Source: Serratia liquefaciens ATCC 27592 (lineage in GTDB: Bacteria > Pseudomonadota > Gammaproteobacteria > Enterobacterales > Enterobacteriaceae). Taken from it: a DNA stretch of 64,000 nucleotides. Positions 8,461 through 16,756 of this stretch are shown here, piece by piece. Location of the stretch: positions 3,348,001-3,412,000 of the forward strand of contig NC_021741.1 of assembly GCF_000422085.1 (NCBI RefSeq). Reading direction: 5' to 3'. A model generated the notes under the pieces. It was not told the DNA's origin and did no database searches. It worked only from the letters and a program-made list of their open reading frames with translations. How positions within the stretch are numbered: position 1 is the stretch's first letter; the number at the start of each line of letters is the position of its first letter. A program made the position numbers and the translations under genes.

Positions 8461-8513
8461 CATCGCACTTATGGACATACTCACAAAGTTTTACCTCATC
8501 TACGCAAGGCAAT

Positions 8514-8543
8514 AAAAAAGCCCGCAGAGGGAACCCTGCGGGC
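8514..8543 (-). terminator. Rho-independent terminator of the nitroreductase gene
   Basis: Stem GCCCGCAG (8520-8527) with CTGCGGGC (8536-8543), loop AGGGAACC. On the minus strand it is followed by TTTTTTATT, a good U tract. Confidence 0.8.
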
Positions 8544-8565
8544 CGGATCAGTCTCAGAAAAGCGA

Positions 8566-9153
8566 TTACAGGGTAAAGTTCAGCCCTTCCACCACCGTCT
8601 GCTCCAGCGGCAAGCGCCCTGAAGGGATCTCTTTTTGCTGCAGGAATTCAGGCAGCAGGGATTTGTCGCCCGCCTTGCCGATCGCCACCATGCCATGCAC
8701 CTGATAGTTATCCGGCAGGTTGAGCGCAGCCTTGATTTTATCGTGGTGAACGCCGCCCATGCAGTGGGTCAGCCAGCCTTTCAGATGCGCCTGCAGCGCC
8801 AGATTGGCCCAGGCAGCACCGGTATCAAAGGAATGGCTTGGGTTATCCACTTCCTTTTCGCCGTTCAGGCTGGTCGTTTTCGAAATGATCACCACCAACG
8901 CCGAAGCGTGCTGCGCCCAGCCGCGGTTGAATTCAATCAGGAAGTCCAGGTAGCTGTCCCAACTGGCCGAACCGTGCTTGCTATAAGCGAAGCGCCACGG
9001 CTGGATGTTATACGCCGAAGGCGACCAGCGTGCCGCTTCGAAGAAGCTCAACAGGGTCGTATCGTCGATAGGATCATTCGCCAGCGCGCGCGGCGACCAG
9101 CGTTCAATAAACTGCGCATCAATCGGGTGATCGGAAACTCTTGGCTGGCTCAT
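8566..9153 (-). CDS. Nitroreductase-family FMN oxidoreductase
   Basis: About 195 residues. Nitroreductase fold with the FMN-binding RWSPRA near residue 20, the SAYNIQPWRF block near 50, and the C-terminal GKAGD segment. These cytoplasmic enzymes reduce nitro or enone substrates with NAD(P)H; the natural substrate is unknown. Three ATG codons occur at the 5' end (9168, 9159, 9153); the third is best spaced from GAGAG and was chosen. Monocistronic with its own terminator. Confidence 0.85.
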   Translation of the reverse strand: MSQPRVSDHPIDAQFIERWSPRALANDPIDDTTLLSFFEAARWSPSAYNIQPWRFAYSKHGSASWDSYLDFLIEFNRGWAQHASALVVIISKTTSLNGEKEVDNPSHSFDTGAAWANLALQAHLKGWLTHCMGGVHHDKIKAALNLPDNYQVHGMVAIGKAGDKSLLPEFLQQKEIPSGRLPLEQTVVEGLNFTL

Positions 9154-9240
9154 GGACATCTCTCTCATGGGAATGGAATACCAAATTTATCCAATATTCC
9201 CATGCCGCACGCCAGAAAAACTTTTATTTTGTGCTCTTCA

Positions 9241-10122
9241 TCAGCCGCCAAGTTCCTGCTGTAGCCAGTCGAGGAATGCCCGTACCGGCGGGTGCCGTTC
9301 ACGCCCGGGTACACACAACGCGGTGTAGGCCGCTCCCGGCACGCGAATATCCGGCCGATAGGGTACCAGCAAGCCATTACGCACCTGATCGGACACCATT
9401 ACCGAACTGGCCAGCACCAACCCCTGCCCGGCTACCGCCGCTTGCAGCGCATAATGCTCTTCATCATAGGCCCGCAGCGTCGTGTGGCGCTGCCACCAAT
9501 CGACCCCGGCAGCCAGGCACCAATCGCGCCAGCGGGTTTCGTAGAGGGTGGAATCCCGCCAGCGCACGGTGATCAAGGTTGGCGCAGGTTGCTCCGCCGC
9601 ACAAAACCCCGGGGCGCCGTAAACGCCAAAACTCTCTTCCAGCCGCGCCGCCTGGTACAACTGCGGGTAGTTTGCACTGCTGTAACGAATAGCGATGTCT
9701 ACGCTGGCGTCCTGCTGCAGATCAATCACCTCAGCGCAGGCCTCCAGGCGTACCAAATAGTGCGGATAGGCCTGATAAAAACGCCCCAGGCGCGGTACCA
9801 ACCACAGCGCCGCGAAGGAATGGGTAACGGAAACGCACAGCGACCCCGCACTGGGCGTTGGTCGCAGAGCATCCAGCACCGTTGCCACGTCGAGCAATGC
9901 GCCGTGCACTCCGGCGAACAAACGCTCGCCCTTTGGCGTTAACCGCACGCCCCGCGGTATCCGATCGAATAATGCAAAACCCAGCTGCTGCTCAAGCGCT
10001 TTTATCTGATGCGATACCGCCGTCGGCGTCACCGCCAATTCCAGAGCAGCCAGTTTAAAACTACGCAGCCGGGCGGCGGATTCAAAAGTGCGCAATGCGG
10101 TAACCGGCAGCGAGGCAAACAT
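9241..10122 (-). CDS. LysR-family regulator, GcvA-like
   Basis: 293 residues. The HTH at about 8-65 (LRSFKLAALELAVTPTAVSHQIKALEQQLGF) and the following LFDRIPRGVRLTPKGE are of the GcvA/AmpR subgroup. The effector-binding domain follows. Divergent from the FMN-reductase gene at 10244 with a 121-bp spacer, which is its likely target (inference). Confidence 0.85.
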   Translation of the reverse strand: MFASLPVTALRTFESAARLRSFKLAALELAVTPTAVSHQIKALEQQLGFALFDRIPRGVRLTPKGERLFAGVHGALLDVATVLDALRPTPSAGSLCVSVTHSFAALWLVPRLGRFYQAYPHYLVRLEACAEVIDLQQDASVDIAIRYSSANYPQLYQAARLEESFGVYGAPGFCAAEQPAPTLITVRWRDSTLYETRWRDWCLAAGVDWWQRHTTLRAYDEEHYALQAAVAGQGLVLASSVMVSDQVRNGLLVPYRPDIRVPGAAYTALCVPGRERHPPVRAFLDWLQQELGG

Positions 10123-10243
10123 GGTCAGGGCTCCCTACAGATGAATTGAACTCATCCTGAAAGAATAGCCGTCATTTGTCACTACAGCTTTACTCACCCT
10201 AAATTGATTCTCGTGTTCTACACCCCCATCAATGGAGAACGAC

Positions 10244-10879
10244 ATGAATTCATCTCATCAGTCAAAACGACTTATCGTCCTGGTTGGCAGCCCACGTCGC
10301 GACGGCAACAGTGCAACCCTGGCGCAGGCCATCATGGCGGGTGCCGCGGAGGCCGGCACCGACGCCAGCCTGTTTTTTTTAGACGATTACATCAACGGTT
10401 TTTTGGTGGATGAGCGCCACGCCACCCCGCCTGCCGACCGTTATGGCGAACTGTTCCTTGAGCATTTTCTGCCGGCGGACGCTGCGGTGTTCTGCACCCC
10501 GCTTTACTGGTACGGCATGTCGGCGCAAACCAAAGCCTTTTTCGACCGCTCTTTCAGCTACTACTCCAGCGCCTACCCCGATGCGGAACAGGTGCATCAG
10601 CGTATGAGCGGCAAACGCATCGGGCTGGCGGTAGCCTCGGAGGAAACCTATCCCGGTGCCGCGATGGGGATTGTGCATCAAATTCAGGAGTTCAGCCGCT
10701 ATTCGCATTCCGAATTCGTCGGGCTGGTTCATGGCGCGGGCAACAGCCGGGGCGAAATCAGCCGCGATCCGCGTAACCCGCTGCAAGCCGCCCGCGAGCT
10801 GGGGCGCGAGATATTCACTCGTCCCTATTCAGACTACCGAATGGATACGCCGCGCAGCCCGCAGGTTTGGCAAAACTGA
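10244..10879 (+). CDS. NAD(P)H-dependent FMN reductase / flavodoxin-fold oxidoreductase
   Basis: 211-residue flavodoxin-like protein. The FMN phosphate loop GSPRRDGNS is at about 15-23 and the second flavin loop TPLYWYGMSAQTKAFFDR at about 85-102, typical of NADPH-dependent FMN reductases and quinone/nitro reductases. The ATG at 10244 lies six bases after GGAG; the ATG at 10232 overlaps that site. Divergent from the LysR gene. Physiological substrate unknown. Confidence 0.85.
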   Translation: MNSSHQSKRLIVLVGSPRRDGNSATLAQAIMAGAAEAGTDASLFFLDDYINGFLVDERHATPPADRYGELFLEHFLPADAAVFCTPLYWYGMSAQTKAFFDRSFSYYSSAYPDAEQVHQRMSGKRIGLAVASEETYPGAAMGIVHQIQEFSRYSHSEFVGLVHGAGNSRGEISRDPRNPLQAARELGREIFTRPYSDYRMDTPRSPQVWQN

Positions 10880-10886
10880 CGCCGCC

Positions 10887-10905
10887 CAGGGGCAGCCTTG
10901 CTGCC
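10887..10905 (+). repeat. REP-like unit, copy A
   Basis: CAGGGGCAGCCTTGCTGC occurs here and again at 11048-11065. Its core GGCAGC-CTT-GCTGCC forms a small hairpin. Confidence 0.5.
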
Positions 10906-10948
10906 TCTCAGACGGCTGACAAACCTGCTAAAAGGCTAAACCGGTAGC

Positions 10949-10966
10949 GGTCGAACATGTTCGACC
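10949..10966. repeat. 18-bp perfect palindrome
   Basis: GGTCGAACATGTTCGACC reads the same on both strands. It lies among REP-like units; it could equally be a protein-binding site. Confidence 0.5.
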
Positions 10967-10991
10967 CGATTTAACCATTGATTATGCTATT

Positions 10992-11011
10992 GGGCGCAGC
11001 ATGCTGCGCCC
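10992..11011. repeat. 20-bp REP-like palindrome, also present at 42330
   Basis: GGGCGCAGCATGCTGCGCCC is a perfect palindrome, followed by CTAC. A copy with one base change plus the same CTAC flank occurs downstream of katG at 42330-42349. Confidence 0.6.
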
Positions 11012-11047
11012 CTACCATTAAACAACAGAGCACTTTTTCAACGGCCT

Positions 11048-11065
11048 CAGGGGCAGCCTTGCTGC
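11048..11065 (+). repeat. REP-like unit, copy B
   Basis: Identical 18 bases to copy A at 10887, in the same orientation. Confidence 0.5.
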
Positions 11066-11187
11066 TCCTTTATCAAGGTTGCGCAAGCATATGTAGCAAG
11101 ATATTGCCGCCCATTGGCCCACCAGAACAAACGTCATATGATGCCAGGGTTCAGATCGGCATGCCCATCAACCCAAAGCGGAACAAG

Positions 11188-12294
11188 ATGTCAAAACAGT
11201 GGAAAATAGCGGCGGCCAACCTTGGCCTGCGGATGTATACCCGGCTGGGTGGCAACTTTAAGGATAAGGCCCATTTTCAGCCTGAGCAGGTTTTTGAACG
11301 CATCGTGATTTTTTCCACCAGCGCCCTCGGCGACCTGATGTTTAACACGCCGGCGATCCGCGCGGTGCGTGAACGCTACCCGGCAGCAAACATCACCCTG
11401 ATTTCCAGCCACAAGAACAAACAGTTGGTCGCGACCAGCCGCTGCTTTAATCAGGTCATTTATTGGGATCATAAAGCGAAAGACATGCTCGGTGTTATTC
11501 GCCAACTGCGCCAACACCGGCCTCAGTTGGCGATTATCCTGCACTCCAAATCCCCTTATGATGTGATGGTCGCCATTACTGCCGGTTGCCAATATGTCTT
11601 CAAAGACGCTTACGGTAATAAAGCCACCGGCATGGAGCCCTGGCTGTGTGGCGTGAGCCGCAGCACCGGCGGCCATCTGATTCAACGCAAGCTGGATCTG
11701 GTGGCTCAGTTGGGCTGCCAAAGCGACAACACCGAGATGTTTATTCCTGTCGAGTTTACGCCAGTGGCTAAAGCCGCAGGAAAAATTTCGATCGGCTTGC
11801 AAATGGGGGCTTCTGAAACGCTGCGCTGCTGGCCGGTCGCGCAGTTTATTCGTCTGGCGAAACTGCTGCTGGCATCTTCGCCGCACCACCAGATTGAATT
11901 AATCGGCAGCCCCAAAGAACTGTCTATTGAACGGGCGTTTATGGCGGGGCTGACGGCAGCCGAGCAGTTGCGCGTGGTCAGCCATATTGGCAAAACCACC
12001 CTGCCGCAACTGCTGGCGGTGATGTCGAACATGCAGGTGCTGGTCACCGGCGACACCGGCCCACTGCACCTGGCCATCGCCCTGAAAACACCGACCGTCA
12101 GCCTGTTTGTTACCGCCAATCCACAGCACACCGGCCCCTATCAAAACAGTGAATTGCATCAGGTGATGTACGTCCCGGTGGATGAACAAAAGCTCAATGC
12201 CGCGCAACGCCAACAGCCGCTCAGCATCATCACTGAAAATGAGGTGTTTGAAAAAGTGACGAACGCGCTGAAAATTAGCGCTCCGGTGGGCTAA
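11188..12294 (+). CDS. Family 9 glycosyltransferase (heptosyltransferase-like), LPS core
   Basis: 368 residues with the GT-B fold signatures of WaaC/WaaF/WaaQ heptosyltransferases: STSALGDLMFNTPAIRAVRERYP near the start, the acceptor-to-donor linker IGLQMGASETLRCWP, and VTGDTGPLHLAIALKTP with a TGPY follow-up near the end. It would transfer an ADP-heptose (or related) sugar to the LPS inner core at the cytoplasmic membrane face. The frame is open to 10978, but the ATG at 11188 starts the conserved part. Convergent with, and overlapping by 20 bp, the O-antigen ligase gene. Which core sugar it adds cannot be read from sequence. Confidence 0.82.
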   Translation: MSKQWKIAAANLGLRMYTRLGGNFKDKAHFQPEQVFERIVIFSTSALGDLMFNTPAIRAVRERYPAANITLISSHKNKQLVATSRCFNQVIYWDHKAKDMLGVIRQLRQHRPQLAIILHSKSPYDVMVAITAGCQYVFKDAYGNKATGMEPWLCGVSRSTGGHLIQRKLDLVAQLGCQSDNTEMFIPVEFTPVAKAAGKISIGLQMGASETLRCWPVAQFIRLAKLLLASSPHHQIELIGSPKELSIERAFMAGLTAAEQLRVVSHIGKTTLPQLLAVMSNMQVLVTGDTGPLHLAIALKTPTVSLFVTANPQHTGPYQNSELHQVMYVPVDEQKLNAAQRQQPLSIITENEVFEKVTNALKISAPVG

Positions 12295-13468
12295 TCAGCG
12301 GAGGCTGGGCAAAGACCATCGCCAGCGGGAACCAAAACAGGTACCAAAACTCGGCCGGGTTCGCGATGACAAACATGCCCTGTGAACAGTAGAAAATCAG
12401 CATAAACAGGTACAAAGCCGCTTCCAGGCGGCGACCGGCCCGGAGATGACGCACGGCCAGCTGTGCGCCAAACGTCAATAAAGCGGCAAACAGGCAAAAC
12501 CCCACCAACCCGCCTTTGAGCAACGCTCCCAAATACAGGCTATGGGTAGTATGAATAAACTCGCCGGTGTAATTGGTAAAGGTCAGCTGCTTATCAAAGC
12601 CATAGCCAAAGAACGGTGCCTGTTCGACCAACAACAGGCTGTGCCGCCAGATGCTCATCCGCACAAAGCTCTGTTGATACAGCTCTTCAAAACGCATAAT
12701 CAACATTTCACCGATTGGTGAAAACAGCACTGCGCCCACGGCAAATAACACCGCGGCCGTAATGGCCAGCAGCGATTTTTTATTCAGCGCCAGATAGGAG
12801 GTGGTTAACGCCAACGCCGCCAATAAGGCCATCAGAGGGCCGCGACTTTGGGTGAACACCATAAAAGCGAACATCAGCGGGATCGCTGACAGCGCCCTTT
12901 TCTTCCCGGTATCACGGAACACCATCAGGCTTAGAATGATGCCCAACGCCGCATAGCCGGCCAGGTCGATCACGTTGCGCGGGCCGGGGTTGGCTCCGGA
13001 GGTTTCTCGGAGAGTATAAATTTCACGGAAATCAACGCTCGCCAGATACAAACACAGCAGCGTGATGCCGGCGATCACGGCGCAAAGCAGCAGGTTGCGC
13101 TCCGGACTTTCCAATACGGTGACCAGCAAGGCCAGATAGAGCAGGATATAAACGCTGTGCGTCAGGGTAGATGCCGTATCATCCGGCGTGCCGCCCCAAA
13201 GATTGCTGACGGCATAATAGGCAAGAAAGCAGGCTGCCAGCGCCATTCCCGCGCTTGCGGCACGCCGGTTAAGCCAGGCCGAGCGAACTCCGGGCCGTGT
13301 GGCCAGCGTCAGCAGAAAAAAGAATGCCGCGATGTGGAATAAATTATTGACCCGGGTAAAACCGCAAAAAATGGCGCTAAAAAAAGAAAAGGCCAGCATG
13401 GCGTAAAAAGAGAGTCGTTCGGTGAACTCAATTATTTTTGAAAAAATCATTACTATCAACCTTTTCAA
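12275..13468 (-). CDS. O-antigen ligase family membrane protein (WaaL-like)
   Basis: 397 residues with about 10-12 membrane helices and a large periplasmic loop in the second half. The Wzy_C/WaaL signature is present: FGYGFD, then HTTHSLYLGALLKGGLVGF, in which the His is the conserved catalytic-region residue. WaaL joins undecaprenyl-linked O-antigen to lipid A-core in the periplasm. The start overlaps the end of the WaaZ-like gene by 41 bp (or 23 bp if the ATG at 13450 is used), indicating translational coupling. A Wzy-type polymerase is the alternative, but the LPS-core neighbours favour ligase. Confidence 0.8.
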   Translation of the reverse strand: MKRLIVMIFSKIIEFTERLSFYAMLAFSFFSAIFCGFTRVNNLFHIAAFFFLLTLATRPGVRSAWLNRRAASAGMALAACFLAYYAVSNLWGGTPDDTASTLTHSVYILLYLALLVTVLESPERNLLLCAVIAGITLLCLYLASVDFREIYTLRETSGANPGPRNVIDLAGYAALGIILSLMVFRDTGKKRALSAIPLMFAFMVFTQSRGPLMALLAALALTTSYLALNKKSLLAITAAVLFAVGAVLFSPIGEMLIMRFEELYQQSFVRMSIWRHSLLLVEQAPFFGYGFDKQLTFTNYTGEFIHTTHSLYLGALLKGGLVGFCLFAALLTFGAQLAVRHLRAGRRLEAALYLFMLIFYCSQGMFVIANPAEFWYLFWFPLAMVFAQPPLISPPER

Positions 13469-14336
13469 AAATGCCGGTATCTATTGCGCTGTTTAATGAA
13501 AAGTTTCTAATCACCATTTTTCTCATCTTCATTCTCTCGCCGGCATGGCTAAATGCCGGAATAATCAGGTCATCGACCTTCTCCGGCAAAAATGTCGGCA
13601 ACTTATTTTCATGAGTTTCATAAAAACGCGGCAAATTAAAATTATTCATATCCAGCCCGGCAATAAATAGCTGTTTAAACCCAAGAAAGGCAATGATCTG
13701 AAAAGCCCAATACACTACCGTGCCGGCATCAAAAATTCCGTGTCGAATATCGTGGCTGAAGGCGATGGTTTTGTTGCCAGGCGAGAAAAAAACGCTGCGG
13801 TCTTTGTGATAATGGTCCCACAATGCCGAGAGAGGAATTTGGGGGCTGTAAATTTTGCAGCTCGCGTCCTCAACCACTGAAAACCGGCATTTCACGCCTG
13901 CCAGGGTGAAGCAATCAATAATTTTCGCCACGCCGTGAACCGTGGTGAAAAGGATTAAATTCGGCGCCTGAATAATGTTTTCGATAATATCCGGCCGCCG
14001 ATCGATAAACCCCATATCGACAATCACATAAAACCGAAAGTTAACCTTTTGGCTTAGACTAAAAGCCCCATTGACCCCGATGGCCGGCATCTCAGGCAGT
14101 TCACTAAAGCGAATGGCATTCACCGACGGCCCCGTAGCGGTCAATAATATGGGCCCCTTGCAGCTGTCTTTAACAGCTGACAGCGTCACTATAGGAACAG
14201 TCTGCTTTTTATAATGTAATTCGGCAATCTCGCCGCTGTCTGCACGTTCGATTTTTACGTAGGGCCAGAGATTTTCATTGTGCCGATAAGGCCGTGAATG
14301 AGAATAACGATACACCTGCTTAAGAAAACTGCCCAT
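13428..14336 (-). CDS. WaaZ-like LPS core protein (putative Kdo III transferase)
   Basis: 302 residues, cytoplasmic, no signal peptide. The blocks LLTATGPSVNAI, IGVNGAFSL, FYVIVDMGFIDRRPDII and FLGFKQLFIAGLDMNNF match the layout of E. coli WaaZ, which adds a third Kdo to the inner core; I rely on recalled family patterns, so the assignment is moderate. Base composition is more AT-rich than that of the neighbours, usual for variable LPS genes. Coupled to the downstream ligase gene. A DUF115/MptE-like protein is the alternative name. Confidence 0.6.
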   Translation of the reverse strand: MGSFLKQVYRYSHSRPYRHNENLWPYVKIERADSGEIAELHYKKQTVPIVTLSAVKDSCKGPILLTATGPSVNAIRFSELPEMPAIGVNGAFSLSQKVNFRFYVIVDMGFIDRRPDIIENIIQAPNLILFTTVHGVAKIIDCFTLAGVKCRFSVVEDASCKIYSPQIPLSALWDHYHKDRSVFFSPGNKTIAFSHDIRHGIFDAGTVVYWAFQIIAFLGFKQLFIAGLDMNNFNLPRFYETHENKLPTFLPEKVDDLIIPAFSHAGERMKMRKMVIRNFSLNSAIDTGIFEKVDSNDFFKNN

Positions 14337-14547
14337 CGTATCCCTGCCCTGTAAAAATGTATTTGCGCCGAACAGAACTGTCCTGACCGCATTAGATTTA
14401 TTGTAGGGCTGAGTATCTGAGCATTAATGAACATGGGCAATTATTGCATTTTGAATTCTTCGTAATGTTAACGAAAAGAGGTGTGTGGATTTGTTAACCG
14501 AGTTAAAAACCTGTAGGGAACGGTAATAATTATTCTTTAATTGCCTA

Positions 14548-14567
14548 GGGGCGAATACTTTCGCCCC
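14548..14567 (-). terminator. Hairpin downstream of the CMD/AhpD gene
   Basis: GGGGCGAA (14548-14555) pairs with TTCGCCCC (14560-14567), loop TACT. There is no clear U tract on the minus strand, so termination is only possible. It closes the operon that ends at 14595. Confidence 0.4.
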
Positions 14568-14594
14568 ATTAACATGGATTGTGCTGAGGGTTGT

Positions 14595-15713
14595 TTATAG
14601 ATCGTCGAAAGGCTCGCCGAGCGTCAGCATCAGCCGATTGGCCCAGGCAAAGAACGCGGTCGATTGCACCAGATCCAGCAACGCCAGTTCGTCCAACCCT
14701 TGCTCGCGCAACGCCGCCAGATGCCCGGCATTGACCTGCGGCGGCGTGGCGGACAGCGCAGCGGCGAAGTCTATCTGCGTCCGCCACGGCTCCCCTTGCC
14801 CCTCGCTCAAAATGCCGCCCGGGAGCACATCCAGCAGCCGCTGTACCTCATCCGTTTGCTTGGACAACTGCGCCGCCTTGCGGGCATGCACCGAAGCGCA
14901 ATAAATACAGCCATTCACCTTACTGGCCACCGTTGCCGCCAGCTCGCGATCCTTACGTTCCAACCCACCCGGCGTGTAAAAAATGGCGCGATCCGCCAAC
15001 GTTCTCTGCTCCAGCACCGGATGGTTACGCGCCAGCAGGCGGAAATAATCCGAGTCGCTGTGCCCGAAGCGCGTCAAAAGCGCCTGGCCTTGCTCATCAA
15101 ACTCTGCCAGCGGCTTGGAGGCAATCCAGGGCTCCCAACCCAGTTCCTGGCGGGTAAACACCGGTGGTGCGTGGCGGCCGCCAAGAGTCGCGGATTCGGT
15201 ACGCCAACCGCCAGCTCTGACGGGTGCTCCGCCGGAGCTTTCGAGTGGTTTTCCTTCAAGCAGCCGATAACCCGTTAGCAAGCGGCTCTGGAAACTAACA
15301 AAGGCGATCAGCTGCGACAGGGTGACGATAGCGTCCAGCGACCAGCCGGCCTGTTGCAATGCCTGCAAATGCTGCGCGTCGGCGCTGGCGGGTTTGAACG
15401 CCAGCCTTTCGGCGTGATCGAACGCTGCCTGCAAATGCGGGCCAGGCTGAACGCCCCCCTCCTGCTGCAACAAGGTGCCGTAGTGTGCAGCAAGCAGCTT
15501 GTCCGCATGCCATTCGCTGATGCGCTGCGCGAGCTGCAACCGTTGCACGACGGGGAAATCGCCGGCATCAGCGGGTGAGAACAGCGCCAGATAGCTGGCC
15601 TGAATCGCATCTGTCGCCGCTTGTCGGGTAGCTCTGGCCTGAGCCAATGCAGAATTGGGGGCGATCTCTGCCAAGTCAGCCAGTAAATCTTTAGGGGGCA
15701 ATGTTGCAGTCAT
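14595..15713 (-). CDS. Fused CMD domain / alkylhydroperoxidase (AhpD-like) protein
   Basis: 372 residues containing two AhpD/carboxymuconolactone-decarboxylase-type halves. Residues 1-165 resemble the Avi_7170-type CMD domain (no active Cys pair). Residues about 190-372 resemble the Avi_7169-type domain and carry CIYCASVHARKA, a CxxC plus His redox centre as in AhpD. In many bacteria these are two genes; here they are one chain. Likely a thiol-based peroxidase or antioxidant acting with the monooxygenase encoded immediately upstream, with which it overlaps by 4 bp (inference from context). Confidence 0.78.
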   Translation of the reverse strand: MTATLPPKDLLADLAEIAPNSALAQARATRQAATDAIQASYLALFSPADAGDFPVVQRLQLAQRISEWHADKLLAAHYGTLLQQEGGVQPGPHLQAAFDHAERLAFKPASADAQHLQALQQAGWSLDAIVTLSQLIAFVSFQSRLLTGYRLLEGKPLESSGGAPVRAGGWRTESATLGGRHAPPVFTRQELGWEPWIASKPLAEFDEQGQALLTRFGHSDSDYFRLLARNHPVLEQRTLADRAIFYTPGGLERKDRELAATVASKVNGCIYCASVHARKAAQLSKQTDEVQRLLDVLPGGILSEGQGEPWRTQIDFAAALSATPPQVNAGHLAALREQGLDELALLDLVQSTAFFAWANRLMLTLGEPFDDL

Positions 15714-16756
15714 ACCTTTTCCTCAGCGTGATGTTCGTAGGAGACGGATGCGGGATTGCGGCGTTGCCAGCCCAGCTCCGGGGCAACGTGGCGGGCGATC
15801 AATTCAATAGAACGCAGGATGGTGGCGTGCGGCGGATCGATAGAGTGCACCTGGAATGCCAGATCGGTCACTCGCGCCAGCGCGCTGTCTTTTTGCAATG
15901 AGGCAATCACCTGCTCCGGGGTGCCAAGGTGCACGTCAAAAGCGCGGATCAGCCCATCAAGCGACTCGTCGGACGGCCGGTGGCCACTGGCGCGCAGGCG
16001 CTCAAGTCCACGGCTCAACCCTTTGGCGGCAAAGTCCCGCGCCTGTTGGCCATGGTCGGTTACCAATGCGGTGCGCGATCCCATGATGCGCGGCGCAATG
16101 CCGGGCGGCAGCGCCGCCAGATAAGCGTCGATAATCGGGTTCTGCAATTCGTCCAGCGGCAAATCCGGCGCATCTGCCGGGCGCGGCTGAGTACGCGACA
16201 GCATCAGGCCGTCACCGGCCCGCCCGGCGCGCTCGCCGCCTTCCACCGAAAAAGTCGCCTGCCAGACCCGTTCGGCCAACTGCGGTGCCGCCGGATACAG
16301 GCGGTTATCTTCACCACCCAGGGCCTCACCGCGCCAGGCTCGCAGCAGGGTGCTGAAATTGTCGGCAAACACCGCGTGACGCTGTGCGGCGTCGAAACCG
16401 AAGGCGCTGAACGAAGAAGGCGTGCCGCCTGCAGCGATACCGACTTCCAACCTGCCGTCGGACAGCAGATCCAGCACCGCAGTGTCTTCGGCCACCCGAA
16501 TCGCAGACTCCATCGGCAGCGTGATCACCCCGGTGCCGAGCCGGATATGGCGGGTTCGCGCCGCCACCTGCGCCAGAAACACCAGCGGCGAAGGCAGGCC
16601 GCCCTCGTCCTCATGAAAATGGTGCTGCGCCACCCAGGCGCTGTCAAAGCCAGCCCGTTCGGCATGCACGATCTGTTCGGTCGCCAGCCGATAACGCTGT
16701 TGCGCACTGCCCTGATCCAGCAGCCGGGTGAAAAAACCGAGTCTTTTACTGCTCAT
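15710..16756 (-). CDS. Luciferase-like FMN-dependent monooxygenase (KPN_01858 type)
   Basis: 348 residues. Bacterial luciferase-like TIM barrel with LGFFTRLLDQG at the start, the TRHIRLGTGVITLP block of group C flavin monooxygenases, and GRLEVGIAAGGTPS. It would use FMNH2 from a separate reductase to oxidise a small organic, possibly sulfur-containing, substrate. The start is the ATG at 16756, which overlaps the ATPase stop codon (TATGAGCAGTAA), a sign of translational coupling. It belongs to a transporter-linked family whose substrate is not known to me. Confidence 0.82.
   Translation of the reverse strand: MSSKRLGFFTRLLDQGSAQQRYRLATEQIVHAERAGFDSAWVAQHHFHEDEGGLPSPLVFLAQVAARTRHIRLGTGVITLPMESAIRVAEDTAVLDLLSDGRLEVGIAAGGTPSSFSAFGFDAAQRHAVFADNFSTLLRAWRGEALGGEDNRLYPAAPQLAERVWQATFSVEGGERAGRAGDGLMLSRTQPRPADAPDLPLDELQNPIIDAYLAALPPGIAPRIMGSRTALVTDHGQQARDFAAKGLSRGLERLRASGHRPSDESLDGLIRAFDVHLGTPEQVIASLQKDSALARVTDLAFQVHSIDPPHATILRSIELIARHVAPELGWQRRNPASVSYEHHAEEKV

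Larger units (their letters stand above)
10880..11187. other. 308-bp intergenic region rich in palindromes
   Basis: No gene is visible. The stretch contains four short REP-like palindromic units (10887-10905, 10949-10966, 10992-11011, 11048-11065) between an oxidoreductase gene and a glycosyltransferase gene. The open frame that runs through part of it into the glycosyltransferase has no family similarity and is discounted. Confidence 0.6.

Noticed and set aside
10978..11187. 70-residue N-terminal extension of the glycosyltransferase
   Set aside because: It would translate the REP-like palindromes and has no family match; the ATG at 11188 begins the conserved domain.
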